Shown: positions 44,128 through 53,248, counted from the stretch's first letter. The stretch: DNA of 64,000 bases from QWHO01 sp021404945 (GCA_963169765.1 CAUJEN010000174.1:1-64000); one strand, 5' to 3'. Numbers and translations are program-made. The notes: a model not told the origin generated them from the letters alone.

Positions 44128-45530
44128 CCGACCCTCGGGAGCAGTGCCTGGAGGTGGCCGGGCGCGTGCAGTCGAGCCTGCAACTGGCCAGCCGGCAACG
44201 TCGCGCGCGCCATCGTCGACTGGCCCCTCCTCTGCGCCTCCTGCTGGGCATGGCCGGCCTGGTGGCGGTGGGAACCCTGCTGCTGGCCATGCCTGTGTGC
44301 GGGACCGAGCGCCCGCTCACGCTCATGGAGGCCTTCTTCACGGCTGTCTCGGCTCTGGCCACAACCGGCCTGACGGTGATTACCCCCGGCCATGACCTGT
44401 CCCTGACCGGCCAGCTGGTGCTGCTGGGCTTGATGCAGGTGGGTGGGGTGGGCTACATGGTGCTGGCCGTGGTTGTCTTCATGCTGCTGGGCCGCCAGGT
44501 CACGATGGAAGAGCGCATCACCCTGCGCGATTCACTGGGCCTGGTCTCGGCCGCCTCCATCCTGCAGCTCTTGCGGGCAGTGCTGGTGGGGGTGCTGACC
44601 ATCGAGCTGATCGGAGCCGTGCTTCTCTTCGGGCTCTGGGCCCCTCGCTTCGGACTGGCCCAGGCCGCCTACCAGGCCGTCTGGCACTCGGTTTCGGCCT
44701 TCTCCAACGCCAGCTTCGACCTGTTCTCGGGCTCGCCCATCGCCCCCGCCGGCTTCCCCCACGACGCCCCCACTTTGCTGGTCATCTCTGGCCTGGTCAT
44801 CCTGGGCAGCATCGGCATTCCCGTGCTCTCTGACCTGGTGCGCTGGCCCGCAAGTCGCCGTCTGTCGGTGCACACCCGGCTGACCCTGGTCACGGTGGCC
44901 CTCTTGCTGGTGGCCGGCACCATCATCTTGTTCGTGGGTTTCTCCAGGCCGGGAGACCTGTTCTCCGACCTGCCCTGGGAGCGTCGCTTGCTGCTCTCCT
45001 GGTTTCACTCGGCTTCAGCGCGCACGGCCGGATTCGTGCTGGAAGACCTGCATGAGATGTCTCACGCCAACGTGCTGGTCCTGAGCGTGCTCATGTTCAT
45101 CGGGGGCTCGCCGGCGTCGATGGGGGGCGGGATCACCACCAGCACCCTGGCGGTGTTGGCTTTGGCTCTGCTCTCGCACGTGCGGCGTCGGCCCCAGGTG
45201 GTCTTCGAGCGCCGTTCCCTCTCCTCGGGCACGATCTTCAAAGCCGCCGCCATCCTGACTCTGGCCATGGGCTTCGTGGCCGTCATCTCCTGGCTCTTGC
45301 TCTTGACCCAGCAGGCCACGCTGGCCGAGGCCCTGTTCGAGACCGTCTCCGCCTTCGCCACCTGCGGCTTCACGCTGGGCTTGACTCCGCGTCTGGATAC
45401 CTTCGGGCAACTGCTGATCTGTCTGACCATGTTCTGCGGCCGCCTGGGGGTGCTGACCGTGGTGGCCGCCTTCACCGAGCCGGCTCGCACGCTGGTGAGC
45501 TATCCCGAGGAGAAGATCCTGATCGGCTAA
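44124..45530 (+). CDS. ktrB: potassium transporter membrane subunit KtrB/TrkH
   Basis: 468 residues with about eight to ten membrane helices and four pore-loop repeats (for example SALATTGLTV, SAFSNASFDL, SARTAGF and SAFATCGFTLG), as in the TrkH/KtrB superfamily. It moves K+ (often with Na+) across the inner membrane. It overlaps ktrA by ATGA. Its stop codon TAA (45528-45530) lies inside the 108-bp three-hairpin element, yet the protein end (EEKILIG) is of normal length for the family. Confidence 0.94.
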   Translation: MTDPREQCLEVAGRVQSSLQLASRQRRARHRRLAPPLRLLLGMAGLVAVGTLLLAMPVCGTERPLTLMEAFFTAVSALATTGLTVITPGHDLSLTGQLVLLGLMQVGGVGYMVLAVVVFMLLGRQVTMEERITLRDSLGLVSAASILQLLRAVLVGVLTIELIGAVLLFGLWAPRFGLAQAAYQAVWHSVSAFSNASFDLFSGSPIAPAGFPHDAPTLLVISGLVILGSIGIPVLSDLVRWPASRRLSVHTRLTLVTVALLLVAGTIILFVGFSRPGDLFSDLPWERRLLLSWFHSASARTAGFVLEDLHEMSHANVLVLSVLMFIGGSPASMGGGITTSTLAVLALALLSHVRRRPQVVFERRSLSSGTIFKAAAILTLAMGFVAVISWLLLLTQQATLAEALFETVSAFATCGFTLGLTPRLDTFGQLLICLTMFCGRLGVLTVVAAFTEPARTLVSYPEEKILIG

Positions 45531-45633
45531 TGTGCTCGCACTCTGGTCTGGCACATTAGCACAATCTGACGAACGCGCCGGAACTGCGTTCCAGCGCGTT
45601 GTAAAGTGCAAGACCAAAGGCCTTGCACTTTAG
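45526..45633. repeat. 108-bp three-hairpin element, copy 2
   Basis: Near-identical to 11061-11168 (two differences). One lies in the loop of hairpin 1. The other turns a G-T pair at the base of hairpin 3 into A-T (AAAGTGCAAG with CTTGCACTTT), so the fold is preserved. It sits exactly between convergent ktrB and the acetyltransferase gene and supplies the TAA stop of both (45528-45530 plus; 45630-45632 minus). The four bases GATC occur on both sides (45521-45524 and 45633-45636). It probably acts at least as a two-way terminator here. Confidence 0.92.
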
Positions 45634-46232
45634 ATCAAGCGCTCTCCGGCCGCGTCGTAAGCCTCCAGGGGAGCCTGAAGTGCCGGCCGCTCGGCGGCAA
45701 ACATCGTATAGATCTGGCAGTCGCGCAGCTTCTGCCCGGGAAGGCCCAGGCGGCGCCGCAGGGTGGCCTCCAACTGGAAGCCCAGTTTCTTCGGGACGCC
45801 CGCGCTGGCCACGTTGGCCGGATCGACCCGGATCTCCACCCGGTCCACCTGGTGCAGCTCGAAAGCGACCCGGGTCAGAGCCAGGGCTGCCTCGGTGGCC
45901 AGGCCCTGGCCCAGGTGATGGCGATCGATCCAGTAGCCGATCTCGAGGCTCCCCGGGCCCTGGCGGCGGTGAAGCCCCGCGCCTCCCACCACGCGGTCGT
46001 CCGAGCGCAAGAAGATGCCATAGGCAAAGTCCTCGTCCCGATCGAAATTGGACCGAAACCTGCGCAGCAGCTGCACCTTGTCCTTGACCGGAGTGGGCTC
46101 CTCGTGGGCCCACGGCATCCAGGGACGAAGATGCTCGAGGTTGTCGTCGATGCACGCTTTGAGCCGGGCCGCCTCGCCGGGGTGCCAGCAACGCAGCTCG
46201 AGGCGGGCGGTCAGGATGCGGTAGGCAGACAT
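45630..46232 (-). CDS. RimJ/RimL-type GNAT acetyltransferase
   Basis: 200 residues from the ATG at 46232 (MSAYRILTARLELRCW), the usual start for this family; a longer frame upstream would overlap the EndoQ promoter area. The GNAT fold is clear: LELRCWHPGEA, YGIFLRSDDRVVGGAGLH, EIGYWIDRHHLGQGLATEA (acetyl-CoA loop) and RVDPANVASAGVPKKLGF. It transfers acetyl groups to protein N-termini or small molecules. It is divergent from the nuclease gene (54-bp gap). Its stop codon is in the 108-bp element. Confidence 0.92.
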   Translation of the reverse strand: MSAYRILTARLELRCWHPGEAARLKACIDDNLEHLRPWMPWAHEEPTPVKDKVQLLRRFRSNFDRDEDFAYGIFLRSDDRVVGGAGLHRRQGPGSLEIGYWIDRHHLGQGLATEAALALTRVAFELHQVDRVEIRVDPANVASAGVPKKLGFQLEATLRRRLGLPGQKLRDCQIYTMFAAERPALQAPLEAYDAAGERLI

Positions 46233-46286
46233 GGGCCGGTTGTTCGAGAGGAGGTTCGCACTTCCGCCCTTGAACAACTCTCAACC

Positions 46287-47516
46287 ATGGAGCTGGCTGA
46301 GTATTACGTCGACCTGCACGTCCACGTGGGCCGCAACGGCAGGGGGCAGCCGGTCAAGATCACGGCCAGCCGCAACCTGACCTTCGCGGCCATCATCAAG
46401 GAGTGCCTCGAGCGCAAAGGCATCGACCTGGTTGGCATCATCGACTGCGCCTGCACGGGCGTTCTGCAAGACCTCAAGAAGCTCGTCGATCGGGGCGAGT
46501 TGCTCGAGCTGCCCGAAGGGGGATTGCGCCACAAGGACCGGGTAACTGTCATCGCCGGGGCCGAAGTCGAGGCGGTGGAGGAGGAGGGGGGAGTCTCCCA
46601 CCACCTTTGCTACTTCCCCTACCTGCGGAACCTGTCCGAGTTCTCCCGGGTCATGCGGCGCTACATCACCAACATGGAGCTCTCCTCGCAGCGCTGCGGC
46701 CTGCCCGCACGCGAGCTGATGGCCGTGGTGGAGGCTACCGGCGGGGTCATGGTGCCGGCCCACGCCTTCACTCCCCACAAGAGTGTCTACGGCAACGCGG
46801 GCCGGCGCCTGGAGCAGCTCTTCGCCGGCCGACAGGGCGACCTGGTGGCCCTGGAGCTGGGCCTGTCGGCCGACTCCGAGCTGGCCGACCACCTGAGCGA
46901 GCTGCGCGACTTCACCTTCCTGTCCAATTCCGACGCCCATTCGCTGGAGAAGATCGCTCGCGAGTACAACGTGATGCGCCTGGGCGCGCCCAACTTCCGC
47001 GAGCTGATGCTGGCCTTCAAGCGCGAGGCGGGGCGCCGGGTGGTGGCCAACTACGGGATGGACCCGCGGTTGGGACGTTACCATCGCTCATGGTGCGTCG
47101 ATTGCGACCGGCCGGTCTCGGGCCAGGCCCCTCAGCTTGGCTGCCCGGCCTGCGGAGCAAGCGGCAACGATGCTCGGCACTTCGTGCGGGGGGTGCTCGA
47201 CCGGGTTTGCGACATCGGCGACGGCCCTTCTCACTCGCCCTCGCATCGTCCGCCTTACCGTTACCAGGTCCCGCTCCATTTCGTGGCGGGTCTGGGTCGG
47301 TCGGCCCTGGACCGGTTGATCGCCTACTTCGGGAGCGAGATGGCCGTGCTGCACAAAGCCCGTAAGGAAGAGCTGATCGGCCTGGTGGGGTATCCGCTGG
47401 CCAGCCAGATCCTGCTGGCCCGCCAGGGGCTCCTGAGGCTGGAGGCGGGGGGCGGAGGTCACTACGGCCGGGTGGCCGGGGCCGAGGAGGCGATCGAGCA
47501 GTTGGCCCTGTTCTGA
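46287..47516 (+). CDS. endonuclease Q-like PHP-domain protein
   Basis: 409 residues from the ATG at 46287 (MELAEYYVDLHVHVGRN). PHP metal-binding motifs: DLHVH (D9-H13), IIDCACTG and NSDAHS. A C-terminal zinc-binding pair (CVDCD...CPACG) and a helix-hairpin region (LGRSALDRLIAYFG, ELIGLVGYPLASQIL) follow. This matches the bacterial/archaeal EndoQ family, which nicks DNA 5' of damaged bases (uracil, hypoxanthine) and is linked to deaminated-base repair. The ATG lies 54 bp from the divergent acetyltransferase gene. Confidence 0.9.
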   Translation: MELAEYYVDLHVHVGRNGRGQPVKITASRNLTFAAIIKECLERKGIDLVGIIDCACTGVLQDLKKLVDRGELLELPEGGLRHKDRVTVIAGAEVEAVEEEGGVSHHLCYFPYLRNLSEFSRVMRRYITNMELSSQRCGLPARELMAVVEATGGVMVPAHAFTPHKSVYGNAGRRLEQLFAGRQGDLVALELGLSADSELADHLSELRDFTFLSNSDAHSLEKIAREYNVMRLGAPNFRELMLAFKREAGRRVVANYGMDPRLGRYHRSWCVDCDRPVSGQAPQLGCPACGASGNDARHFVRGVLDRVCDIGDGPSHSPSHRPPYRYQVPLHFVAGLGRSALDRLIAYFGSEMAVLHKARKEELIGLVGYPLASQILLARQGLLRLEAGGGGHYGRVAGAEEAIEQLALF

Positions 47517-47528
47517 GGCCTCGAGCAG

Positions 47529-47936
47529 TCATTGGGGCAGCAAGGGAAACCCCAGAGCATGAGCATTCTCGCGAACTCGCCGGTCAAGAGAGGCGATGTG
47601 CAACTGGAGAACCGAGTGCCGAAGATCCAGCGCGGTGATCAGGTGGATGGCATCCAGCGTCCGGACCGGCTCCATCGGAAATTCCTGGCCCGTCAAGCTC
47701 AGCAATCGCGTGTCCAGAGGGACGAGGTCCCACCTCGTGCGAAAGGCGGCCAACCTCTGGTGAGCCGGATCACCGGGGGTCGAGCGCAGTCGGCGCAAAG
47801 CCCGCAGACACTCAGCCTGAGTGAGCTCGGAAGTCAGAAAGGTCCGGGCCCCATCCAGCGCTCTCTCGACCGCCCGGGCTTCGGGCTCGAGCAGGACGAG
47901 GCTCAGAACCGAGCTCGTCTCGAGGTAGACGTTCAA
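47529..47936 (-). CDS. PIN-domain toxin (VapC-like), second system
   Basis: 135 residues, PIN domain. The first catalytic Asp is replaced by Glu (VYLETSS, E6); the others are kept: E42 (QAECLRA), D95 (LDAIHLI) and D118 (SLDRR). An RNA-cleaving toxin by family. Its start overlaps the antitoxin stop by 4 bp. It is convergent with the EndoQ-like gene, with only 12 bp between the stops. Confidence 0.88.
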   Translation of the reverse strand: MNVYLETSSVLSLVLLEPEARAVERALDGARTFLTSELTQAECLRALRRLRSTPGDPAHQRLAAFRTRWDLVPLDTRLLSLTGQEFPMEPVRTLDAIHLITALDLRHSVLQLHIASLDRRVRENAHALGFPLLPQ

Positions 47937-48238
47937 TCCTCGTCCCGATCCTCGTCGAGGAGCCTCTGCGCGGTTCCGCTCGGGTGGGGCTCACCCTCAG
48001 GCAGAGAGGCGAGGAACCCCGGCTGGTTCCGTTGGGGTGCCAGCTTGATTTCGCCCCGCGCGACCTTCTCCCAGAACGTGGGAGGGTAGTCCTCGAATCC
48101 TGGGAGAACGCTGGAGGGTTGACGCAGCTCGGCCACGACACGCCCGTGATCCGTCACCAGGATCACTTCCCCGGCCGCCACTCTGCGCAGACAGGCGCTG
48201 AGGTTGTTCTTCAAGTCGCGGACGCCAACCTTCTCCAT
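47933..48238 (-). CDS. Phd/YefM-type antitoxin
   Basis: 101 residues: the typical start MEKVGVRDLKNNLSACLRRVAAGEVILVTDHGRVVAEL of the Phd/YefM fold (DNA-binding, self-repressing), then a disordered acidic tail (LLDEDRDED) that would wrap the toxin. It overlaps the toxin gene by 4 bp. A strong promoter lies so close to the ATG that the mRNA is probably leaderless. Confidence 0.9.
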   Translation of the reverse strand: MEKVGVRDLKNNLSACLRRVAAGEVILVTDHGRVVAELRQPSSVLPGFEDYPPTFWEKVARGEIKLAPQRNQPGFLASLPEGEPHPSGTAQRLLDEDRDED

Positions 48239-48244
48239 GTGGCC

Positions 48245-48273
48245 ATAATAGCTAGTTTGGTTGGAAGCGTCAA
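48245..48273 (-). promoter_or_regulatory. strong promoter of the toxin-antitoxin operon
   Basis: On the minus strand a -35 box TTGACG (48268-48273), a 17-bp spacer and a -10 box TATTAT (48245-48250): 5 of 6 matches in both boxes at ideal spacing. The -10 ends only 6 bases before the ATG, so the transcript should start at or beside the start codon. TAGCTA next to the -10 could be part of an autoregulatory site. Confidence 0.7.
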
Positions 48274-48355
48274 CACGAGCGGCAGCGCCAAGCGACGGGT
48301 GGGAGACTGCGGCAGCCCTGGCGATAGAAGCGTCTTTTCGAGGGCGGAGAGCCCT

Positions 48356-48526
48356 TTAGATCTCGCCGTCTTCGGCCAGGGTGCGCATGGCCAGGTCGCG
48401 CACCCTGGTGATGGCCTCCTCCCTGGTCTCGGCGTAGGCGAGAATCCAGGGGATCTCTAGCACTTCGGCCACCCAGCGGCCATCCGCTTCTTGTTCGGCT
48501 TCAATCGTAAACGGCTCTTTGGTCAT
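48356..48526 (-). CDS. orphan HicB-like antitoxin-type protein
   Basis: 56 residues, ATG at 48526 to TAA at 48356. Sequence pattern: FTIEAEQEADGRWVAEV, then IPWILAYAETREEAITRV and a helical end. This is the partial RNase-H-like HicB/DUF1902 domain (strand, DGRW turn, strand, helix). No HicA-type toxin is next to it. Standalone HicB-like proteins are common and may regulate or be relics. The ribosome site is weak (TTGGGG region). Confidence 0.7.
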   Translation of the reverse strand: MTKEPFTIEAEQEADGRWVAEVLEIPWILAYAETREEAITRVRDLAMRTLAEDGEI

Positions 48527-48572
48527 GGGAGGGCCCCAATTCGCTGATTCAGGGCTGTGTCCCTCCGCGTCC

Positions 48573-48608
48573 TTGACAGGACATGGTTAATCCGTCTAAA
48601 AGGTTAAT
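48573..48608 (+). promoter_or_regulatory. candidate promoter/operator of the efflux operon
   Basis: TTGACA (48573-48578), a perfect -35 box, then 16 bp to TCTAAA (48595-48600). GGTTAAT occurs twice (48585-48591 and 48602-48608), 17 bp apart, flanking the -10. These are good candidates for binding by the MarR-type regulator encoded in the operon. Confidence 0.45.
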
Positions 48609-48620
48609 TGGCATAAACCA

Positions 48621-50171
48621 TTGAGCCTGGATGGAACGGCATCGCTCGCGGACGGCGAAGAGACTAGATCCAGACGGGCTCTCGGCCTTCTCTGCAGGAG
48701 CGGTCGGTCATTCCAGCGACGACGGGAGCGTTCTACGAAATTGACCTGGCGAAGAGTGCTGGTGGTGGTCGGACTGGTGCTGGTGGCCGTGACCGGCTGG
48801 CGCCTGGTCGTTCGTTTGAACGAGAAGTCCGGCCGTTCGGGTCCGCGCACCCCCCCGGTGGTCTCGCTGGCGGCGGTGGAGCTGCGCGACCTGGAGCAGA
48901 GCTTTGAGGCCGTGGGCTCGGTGGAGTCCCCTCACCGGGTGGAGATCTCCCCCAAGGTCAGCGGGCGCATCGACTACCTGACCGTCCAGGGGGGGGATCG
49001 GGTGCGCAAGGGCCAGGTGCTGGTCCGGCTCGACGACGCCGACCTGGTGGCCCAGGTCAACCAGCGCGAGGCGGCCGTGGCCGAGGCTCGCTATCGGCTG
49101 GCTCAGGCCCGCCTGACGCGAGGCTCGACCGAAGCCTCGGTGGCCAGCGAGCTGGGCCAGCAGGAAGCGGCCCTGGCCACCGCTCAGGCCGACCTGGAGC
49201 AGATGCGTCAGAGCACCCAGGCCCAGGTGGGTGCGGCCGAAGCCGCCCTGGGCAGCGCCCGGGCCAGCCTGGACAACGCCAGAGCCCGTCAATCGCGCGT
49301 GCAGAGCCTCTATGATCAGGCCTTCACGGCCGCTCAGGACCTGGACGACGCTCGCACCGCCACCGAGGTCGCCCAGGAGAATCTGAACGCCGCCCGCGAG
49401 AACCTTCGTGCCGCAAAAGCCAAAGCCAGCGCCGATCTGGCCGCCTCCGAAGCCCGCTTGAAGCAAGCCCGGGCCGCACTAGATTTTGCTCGGGCCAACA
49501 CCGTGCAGGGCGCCGCCTATGGCGAGAACCTGGCCGCCCTGCAGGCAGTCGTCAGTGCCGCCGAGGCTGGCCTGCAGAGCGCGCGCTCCAGGCTGCAGGA
49601 CACGGTGCTGGTCAGCCCCCTGGACGGCTGGGTGACGGCGCGCTCGGTCGACCCGGGCAACGTGGTCGAGCCGGGCACCTCCATTCTGACCGTGCAAGCG
49701 TCAGGAGACCTGTGGGTGACCGTGCCGGTGCCCGAGGAAGTGCGGCCCCGCCTGGAGATCGGCGACCCGGCCACGATCAAGCTCGATTCGCTCCCCGACA
49801 AGACCCTGGCGGGGGAGATCGTGCTGATCAACGCCGCCGCCGACCCTCAGAGCCGCCAGTTCCTCATGCGGGTGCGGATCGAGCCGGATGCACGCCTCCG
49901 CCCCGGGATGTATGCGCGCGTCAGTGTGCCGCTCGAGCAGGCCCCCAAGAGTATTGCCGTGCCGCGAGAGGCAGTGCGTGAGGGTCCGGCGGTGCTGGTG
50001 GTGGATCGGGAGGACAAGATCGTCCGCCGGGTGGTCAAGCTGGGGATGTCCACGGCCGACTGGCAGCAGATCCTGGAAGGCGTGGAGCCGGGCGATCGGG
50101 TGGTCACCCTGAGCGCCGTCCCCCTCAAGGATGGCCAGCAGGTCAGGCCGGAAGGGAAGAGTGGCAAGTGA
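48621..50171 (+). CDS. RND membrane fusion protein (HlyD/AcrA family)
   Basis: Up to 516 residues. The frame opens at a TTG at 48621. A TTG at 48741 (TWRRVLVVVGLVLVAVTGW) gives a tighter start directly before the membrane helix and has GGGAG 12 bases upstream, so the true start is uncertain. Parts: N-terminal membrane anchor, barrel-sandwich (VEISPKVSGRIDYLTVQGGD), a long alpha-helical hairpin, lipoyl half (LVSPLDGWVTARSVDPG), beta-barrel and membrane-proximal domain. It bridges pump and outer channel in the periplasm. Its stop overlaps the next start as GTGA. Confidence 0.92.
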   Translation: MSLDGTASLADGEETRSRRALGLLCRSGRSFQRRRERSTKLTWRRVLVVVGLVLVAVTGWRLVVRLNEKSGRSGPRTPPVVSLAAVELRDLEQSFEAVGSVESPHRVEISPKVSGRIDYLTVQGGDRVRKGQVLVRLDDADLVAQVNQREAAVAEARYRLAQARLTRGSTEASVASELGQQEAALATAQADLEQMRQSTQAQVGAAEAALGSARASLDNARARQSRVQSLYDQAFTAAQDLDDARTATEVAQENLNAARENLRAAKAKASADLAASEARLKQARAALDFARANTVQGAAYGENLAALQAVVSAAEAGLQSARSRLQDTVLVSPLDGWVTARSVDPGNVVEPGTSILTVQASGDLWVTVPVPEEVRPRLEIGDPATIKLDSLPDKTLAGEIVLINAAADPQSRQFLMRVRIEPDARLRPGMYARVSVPLEQAPKSIAVPREAVREGPAVLVVDREDKIVRRVVKLGMSTADWQQILEGVEPGDRVVTLSAVPLKDGQQVRPEGKSGK

Positions 50172-53100
50172 GCCTGGCTCGCCTTTCCGTCAATCGACCC
50201 ATCACGGTCATCATGCGCATCGCCTCGCTGGTCCTGCTGGGGGCCATCTGCCTGACCCGACTGCCGGTCGACCTCCTGCCCCGTATCACTCTTCCCACCG
50301 TGATGTGTATGATCCAGTGGCCCAACGTGGCCGCCGAGGAGATCGAAGCCCAGATCACCCGGCGCGTCGAGCAGTCCATCTCGGCCGTGCCCAACCTGTA
50401 CGAGGTCCAGTCCACCACCAGCGAGGGAATGTCCATGGTGCGGGTGCAGTTCCAGTGGGGCACCGACGTGGGGCGGGGGGCCGTGGACGTGCTGCAGCAA
50501 GTGGAGCGGGCCCGGCGCGACTTTCCTTCCGATCCCACTTTGCAGTCGCCGGTGGTCTTTCGCCTCGACCCCTCTCAGCTTCCCATCTTGATCCTGGCCG
50601 CCTCGGGCGAAAAAGACCCCGTCAAGTTGCGCACGCTGATGGACAATCAGGTGACGCCCATTCTCGAATCCGCCGATGGAGTGGCCGCCGCCATCCTGAC
50701 CGGAGGCCAGATCCGGGCCGTCATGGTGGACGTCGACCCGGACCGGATGCGGGCCCGCAACGTCGGCCTGAGCGAGGTGATCGACCGCATCGAGCAGGAA
50801 AACCAGAACCTGCCGGCGGGTCTCGCCCACGAAGGCAACACCGAGTACACCCTGCGAAGCCTGGGATGGTTCCAGACCCCGGCCGATCTGGCCCGGGTTC
50901 CCCTCAAAGGGGATGTGCTGCTCCAGGACGTGGCCACGGTGCGCGACTCGCACCCCGAGACGCGGGTCTACACCAATTTGAATGGCGAGCCGGCCGTGGG
51001 CGTGATCATCGTCAAGCAGAGCGACGCGAACACGGTGGAGACGGCCGAGAAGGTTTTCGAGCGTATCCAGAGGGTGGAGCACCTTTTCCCTCAGCTCGAG
51101 TTCCGGGTGGCCTACGACCAGTCGCAGTTCATCCGCAACTCGCTCGACCAGCTCTTTCACCACGCCATCCTCGGCGGTATCCTGGCCATCTTGATCCTGC
51201 TCTTTTTTCTGCGCAACCTGGCCAGCACGCTGGTGGTGGCTCTGTCCATCCCCATCTCCATCGTCTCCACCTTCAGCCTGCTCTATCTTTGCGGCTTCAC
51301 GATCAACACCATGTCGCTGGCCGGCCTGGCCCTGGCCACCGGACTGATCGTAGACGACGCCGTGGTGGTGCTGGAGAACATCTTCCGCCACTTCGAGCGA
51401 GACGGCACCACCCGCGTGGAGGCGGCCGTGACCGGGACCAACGAGATCATGACGGCCGTGGTCTCCTCCACCCTGACCATCATGATCGTCTTCCTGCCTC
51501 TGCTCATGATCCGGGGGCAGGCCGGCCAGATGTTCTTCCAGTTCGCTCTGGTGGTGGTCTTCTCGCTGGCCGTCTCGCTGCTCGACGCGGCCACCGTGGT
51601 GCCCATGCTGGCCAGCCGCATGACCGGTCACCAGGGCTCCGGCTCGGGTTGGCTGCAGCGCCAGTTCGATCGCTGGGGCCGCTGGCAGGATCAAATGGAG
51701 CGCTCCTATCGGGCCGCTCTTCAGTGGAGCCTGCACCATCGCCTGCGGGTGCTGGCCGGGGCAGCCGCTATCACGTTGGGAAGCTTCCTGCTGTGGCCCC
51801 TGATCGGCACCGAGATGATGCCGGCGACCGACTCGGGCGACTTCACCGTGCGCGTCGAGCTGCCCGTTGGCACCTCCCTGGCGACCACCCACATGACCAT
51901 GGAGCGCGTGCAGGCCATCCTGGCTGCCAACCCGGACGTCGCCACCGCCTTTACCGCCATCGGCACCAGCCTGAGCATTCGCGGCACGACCACCAGCGAG
52001 CGCTCCTTCCTGGGCTCGGCCACCGTCAAGCTCAAGGACGATCGCAAGCACACCACGGCCGAGACCATCCGCTCCCTGCGCAAGGAGCTCTCATCTCTTG
52101 CTGGAGTCCGAGTGAGCATCCAGCCCTATGACCTGGTCTCCACCATGATCTCGGGCCGCAATCAGGGCCTGGAGATCAATCTCTTCGGGTCGGAGCTTTC
52201 CGTGCTGGCGGCCCTCTCCACCCGGGTGATGAGCGAGCTCGAAGCGGTGGACGGACTGGTCAATGTGAGCCTGACCACCCAGGCGGCCTCTCCCGAGGTG
52301 CAGTGGACGGTGGATCGCTCCAAGCTGCGCCAGCTCGGGATGACCTTTGAGGACGTGGCCGACATGCTGCGCACGGCCACCAGCGGAACCCTGGCCGGCT
52401 ACTTTCAAGAGGGCGGCTTTCAGTATCCCATCACGGTCCAATTCCCCGAGCAGGAACGGCGCACCGTGGACCAGCTGTCTGGCCTGCCTCTCCGCACCCC
52501 CACAGGCCAGTACATCACGCTCGGTCAGGTGGCCCGCTCGCGTTACGCCGAGGGGCCGGGCGAGATCACCCGCTTGAACCGCCAGCGCTTTGTCTCCCTG
52601 ACCGCCGAGCCTGAAGGCCGCTCGCTCAGCGACGTGCAGGCCGAGGCCCAGCGAGTGCTCGATGGGATCGAGTTCCCCGAGGGCTATTACTGGGATTGGG
52701 GCTCCAACCAGCGACGCCGAGCCGAGGAGTTTGCCGGCATGGGCGTGGCCGTCTGGCTGGCCATCGGGCTCATCTACATGCTGCTGGCCTCCCAGTTCGA
52801 GTCGCTGATTCACCCCCTGACGGTGCTCACCTCGGTGCCGCTGGCCGCATCAGGGGTCTTGCTGGCCCTCTTCTTGAGCGGCCGTGCTTTCGGGCTGACC
52901 GCCTTCGTGGGTCTCTTGATGCTGGTCGGCATCGTGGTCAAGAACGGCATCCTGTTGGTGGACTATACCAACCTGCTCCGCTCGCGTGGGATGGGGAAGG
53001 ACGAGGCCTTGCTGCTGGCGGGCCCCACCCGCCTGCGTCCGATCCTGATGACCGCCGGAGCCGGAGTGCTGGGCATGCTGCCCATCGCCATCGGTCTGGG

Positions 53101-53248
53101 AGCGGGCTCGGAGATTCAAGCCCCCCTGGCCACCGCCGTGGTGGGCGGCCTGACCGCCTCCACCTTCCTGACCTTGCTGGTGGTGCCCACTGTCTACAGC
53201 CTGCTCGACGGGGTCGAGACGCAGCTCAAGGCTCTGGTCTCGCGATGA
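50168..53248 (+). CDS. RND-family efflux transporter (AcrB-like)
   Basis: 1,026 residues from a GTG overlapping the previous stop. It shows the classic pattern: first helix, large periplasmic loop, helices 2-6, then the repeat. The proton-relay pair is in GLIVDDAVVVLENI, and the second half has the matching GIVVKNGILLVDYTN. It expels drugs, solvents or lipids by proton antiport as a trimer. The periplasmic loops have no signature of the heavy-metal branch, so the hydrophobic-amphiphile branch is more likely. Substrates cannot be told. It overlaps the regulator gene as ATGA. Confidence 0.94.
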   Translation: MSLARLSVNRPITVIMRIASLVLLGAICLTRLPVDLLPRITLPTVMCMIQWPNVAAEEIEAQITRRVEQSISAVPNLYEVQSTTSEGMSMVRVQFQWGTDVGRGAVDVLQQVERARRDFPSDPTLQSPVVFRLDPSQLPILILAASGEKDPVKLRTLMDNQVTPILESADGVAAAILTGGQIRAVMVDVDPDRMRARNVGLSEVIDRIEQENQNLPAGLAHEGNTEYTLRSLGWFQTPADLARVPLKGDVLLQDVATVRDSHPETRVYTNLNGEPAVGVIIVKQSDANTVETAEKVFERIQRVEHLFPQLEFRVAYDQSQFIRNSLDQLFHHAILGGILAILILLFFLRNLASTLVVALSIPISIVSTFSLLYLCGFTINTMSLAGLALATGLIVDDAVVVLENIFRHFERDGTTRVEAAVTGTNEIMTAVVSSTLTIMIVFLPLLMIRGQAGQMFFQFALVVVFSLAVSLLDAATVVPMLASRMTGHQGSGSGWLQRQFDRWGRWQDQMERSYRAALQWSLHHRLRVLAGAAAITLGSFLLWPLIGTEMMPATDSGDFTVRVELPVGTSLATTHMTMERVQAILAANPDVATAFTAIGTSLSIRGTTTSERSFLGSATVKLKDDRKHTTAETIRSLRKELSSLAGVRVSIQPYDLVSTMISGRNQGLEINLFGSELSVLAALSTRVMSELEAVDGLVNVSLTTQAASPEVQWTVDRSKLRQLGMTFEDVADMLRTATSGTLAGYFQEGGFQYPITVQFPEQERRTVDQLSGLPLRTPTGQYITLGQVARSRYAEGPGEITRLNRQRFVSLTAEPEGRSLSDVQAEAQRVLDGIEFPEGYYWDWGSNQRRRAEEFAGMGVAVWLAIGLIYMLLASQFESLIHPLTVLTSVPLAASGVLLALFLSGRAFGLTAFVGLLMLVGIVVKNGILLVDYTNLLRSRGMGKDEALLLAGPTRLRPILMTAGAGVLGMLPIAIGLGAGSEIQAPLATAVVGGLTASTFLTLLVVPTVYSLLDGVETQLKALVSR

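Noticed and set aside
49847..52051. Long antisense open frame over the efflux genes
   Set aside because: Same cause: a shadow of the RND and MFP genes; His/Gly-rich, without motifs.
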